From Tsukamurella sp. M9C (GTDB lineage Bacteria; Actinomycetota; Actinomycetes; Mycobacteriales; Mycobacteriaceae), in assembly GCF_020169415.1 (NCBI RefSeq), contig NZ_JAIULG010000001.1:205295-269294 (forward strand): 64,000 nucleotides of DNA, given 5' to 3'. The translations under genes and the position numbers were made by a program. This document shows positions 62,766 through 64,000 of this stretch, piece by piece. Numbering within the stretch: position 1 is the first letter of the stretch; every line of letters begins with the position of its first letter. The notes beneath the pieces are model-generated. The model made no database searches. It worked only from the letters and a program-made list of their open reading frames with translations, and had not been told where the DNA came from.

Positions 62766-64000
62766 TTAACCGGTTCCCGGGGTCCCACTGAGGAGGCGAG
62801 CGGGAACGGGCTGGTCGGCGGCGATGAGACCGAAGAACTCATCGGTGTTCTTGCCCCACGCGAGGGAGTCGCCGTCGCTGGTGTACTCGCCACCCGCGGT
62901 GGGCGTCGTGGTCGTGACGGTGCTGCCGCTCATGGCCCACGCGAGGCGCGCGAGATCCCACAGGTGCGTGTCCTTGTCGACGGACAGCGCGTCGACCACC
63001 GCGTTCGACAGGCCCCACATCTCGAACGGGTTGAGCAGCGTCGTGGGCGAGGTCGCCTCCTTGAACAGCGCCGACATGAACTCGCGCTGGTGCACGACCC
63101 GGTCGAGGTCGGCGTTCGGGGTGGCGCGGGTGCGCACGTAGCCGAGCGCCTGCGCACCGTCGAGCGTCTGGCAGCCGGCCTTGATCCGCAGGCCGGCCTT
63201 GGGGTCGTTGATCGGGTACTTCGGGCACATCTCGACGCCGCCGATCGCGTCGACCATGTTCGCGAAGCCGCCGAAGCCGATCTCCGCGTAGTGGTCGATG
63301 CGCACGCCGGAGGCCTTCTCGAAGGTCTGCACCAGCAGCTGCGCGCCGGCCGCGTCGCCGTTGCCCGACGTGCTGCCGAGGAAGTAGGCCGCGTTGATCT
63401 TGTGTCCGCCCTGCCCGGGGATCTGCACGTAGAGGTCGCGGGGGATCGAGACCACCGTCGCATCGCCCGACTTCGGGACGTGCACCAGCATGATCGTGTC
63501 GGTGCGGGCGCCGCCCAGGTCGCCGCCGGTCGCGAGCGCCTTCTGCTGCGCGGGTGTCAGGCCCTCGCGGGCGTCGGTGCCCACGAGCAGCCAGTTCGTG
63601 CCCGGCGTGTCGGCGACGCGGCCCGCGTACGAGGCGAGCGCGTCGATCCGCGTGAGCTTGCCGTCGAAGTAGATCGTGCCCGCCACCGTGCCGACCAGCA
63701 GCAGGACCAGGAAGACGCCGAGCCAGCGGAAGGGGTGCAGCTTGCGCTTGCGGCGGACCTTCTTCGGCGCGGGCGCCTCGGGTGCGGGGGCGGCGGACCG
63801 TCGACCGGGCTCCCGGTCACGACCGCGGTTGCGGTTGCGCGGCGGACGCGGGGGCGGCGGGACGCGCCCGTCGCTGCTGCCCCGGGCCCCGACGGTGCGC
63901 TTGACCTCGCCCGCGGGGACGGGCTCGGGCTCCTGCCGCGGCGCCCACTCCTGCCGGGGCTGCGGCTGCGGCCGCTCGACGCGGGTGGCGCGGGGCTGGG
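62766..64000 (-). CDS. LytR-CpsA-Psr (LCP) family cell-wall ligase, start beyond the window
   Basis: The frame runs to the right edge, so the N-terminus is missing. The visible part begins in a Pro/Arg-rich cytoplasmic region, then a basic KKVRRKRKLHPFRW and a membrane helix (LGVFLVLLLVGTVAGTIYF), followed by the LCP domain: NWLLVGTDAREGLT, GGARTDTIMLVHVPKSGDAT, VSIPRDLYVQIPGQGGHKIN, IDHYAEIGFGGFANMVDAIG and GYVRTRATPNADLDRVVHQ. LCP enzymes attach arabinogalactan or other phosphate-linked polymers to peptidoglycan. No LytR_C domain follows. Confidence 0.93.
   Translation of the reverse strand, partial: QPRATRVERPQPQPRQEWAPRQEPEPVPAGEVKRTVGARGSSDGRVPPPPRPPRNRNRGRDREPGRRSAAPAPEAPAPKKVRRKRKLHPFRWLGVFLVLLLVGTVAGTIYFDGKLTRIDALASYAGRVADTPGTNWLLVGTDAREGLTPAQQKALATGGDLGGARTDTIMLVHVPKSGDATVVSIPRDLYVQIPGQGGHKINAAYFLGSTSGNGDAAGAQLLVQTFEKASGVRIDHYAEIGFGGFANMVDAIGGVEMCPKYPINDPKAGLRIKAGCQTLDGAQALGYVRTRATPNADLDRVVHQREFMSALFKEATSPTTLLNPFEMWGLSNAVVDALSVDKDTHLWDLARLAWAMSGSTVTTTTPTAGGEYTSDGDSLAWGKNTDEFFGLIAADQPVPARLLSGTPGTG

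Overview
The window is a G+C-rich chromosomal segment of a mycolic-acid actinobacterium (Mycobacteriales). The evidence is an MspA-type porin at the left edge, a type VII (ESX) secretion locus, an IdeR/DtxR-type iron box, an LCP cell-wall ligase at the right edge, and GC-dominated third codon positions. Tsukamurella is my best guess at genus, but that is inference. The order glpQ-like, sodA, espR-like, rraA, gltD, gltB matches, from memory, the flank of the M. tuberculosis ESX-1 region (Rv3842c to Rv3859c), so this is probably core, origin-proximal chromosome with accessory insertions.

Layout. 0-9 kb: MspA porin end, SulP-carbonic anhydrase fusion, MerR regulator and second SulP transporter, then a PAP2-like membrane protein, OmpR-type response regulator, histidine kinase and glutamate-racemase-like protein, ending in an unusual inverted array of palindromes. 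9-13 kb: two-gene ABC exporter divergent from a MarR/GbsR-type regulator with a perfect palindromic operator, then an aldo/keto reductase. 13-20 kb: truncated FetB-like membrane protein and gltBD. 20-30 kb: small housekeeping and regulatory genes (DUF937, hydrolase, S4 protein, MerR, RraA, AbiEi/DUF559, gabD2, SnoaL-like, MmyB-type regulator, SGNH hydrolase, glycosyltransferase).

30.9-46.6 kb is the most distinctive part. It is a compact type VII secretion locus: EccC, EccD, an EspC-like small protein, a DUF4185 lipoprotein, a lytic-transglycosylase-like lipoprotein lacking the expected catalytic Glu, a WXG100 pair, a secreted protein, and a 1370-residue polymorphic toxin ending in an R-S-E class ADP-ribosyltransferase domain. 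A tiny candidate immunity gene follows, then about 1 kb of AT-richer coding debris. EccB, EccE and MycP are not in the window.

46.6-64 kb: DUF6474 protein, RecB-like nuclease, iron-siderophore binding lipoprotein with IdeR box, Ser/Gly-rich surface protein, an EspR-like regulator with an ImmA/IrrE protease and a MAB_1171c-type membrane protein, a short-chain dehydrogenase, a TMEM165-type Mn transporter behind a yybP-ykoY-like riboswitch, methyltransferase, superoxide dismutase, S49 protease, DnaA-box-like cluster, rhodanese, DUF4328, GDPD, DUF5926, TetR and LCP genes. I saw no rRNA, tRNA, CRISPR array or intact insertion sequence.
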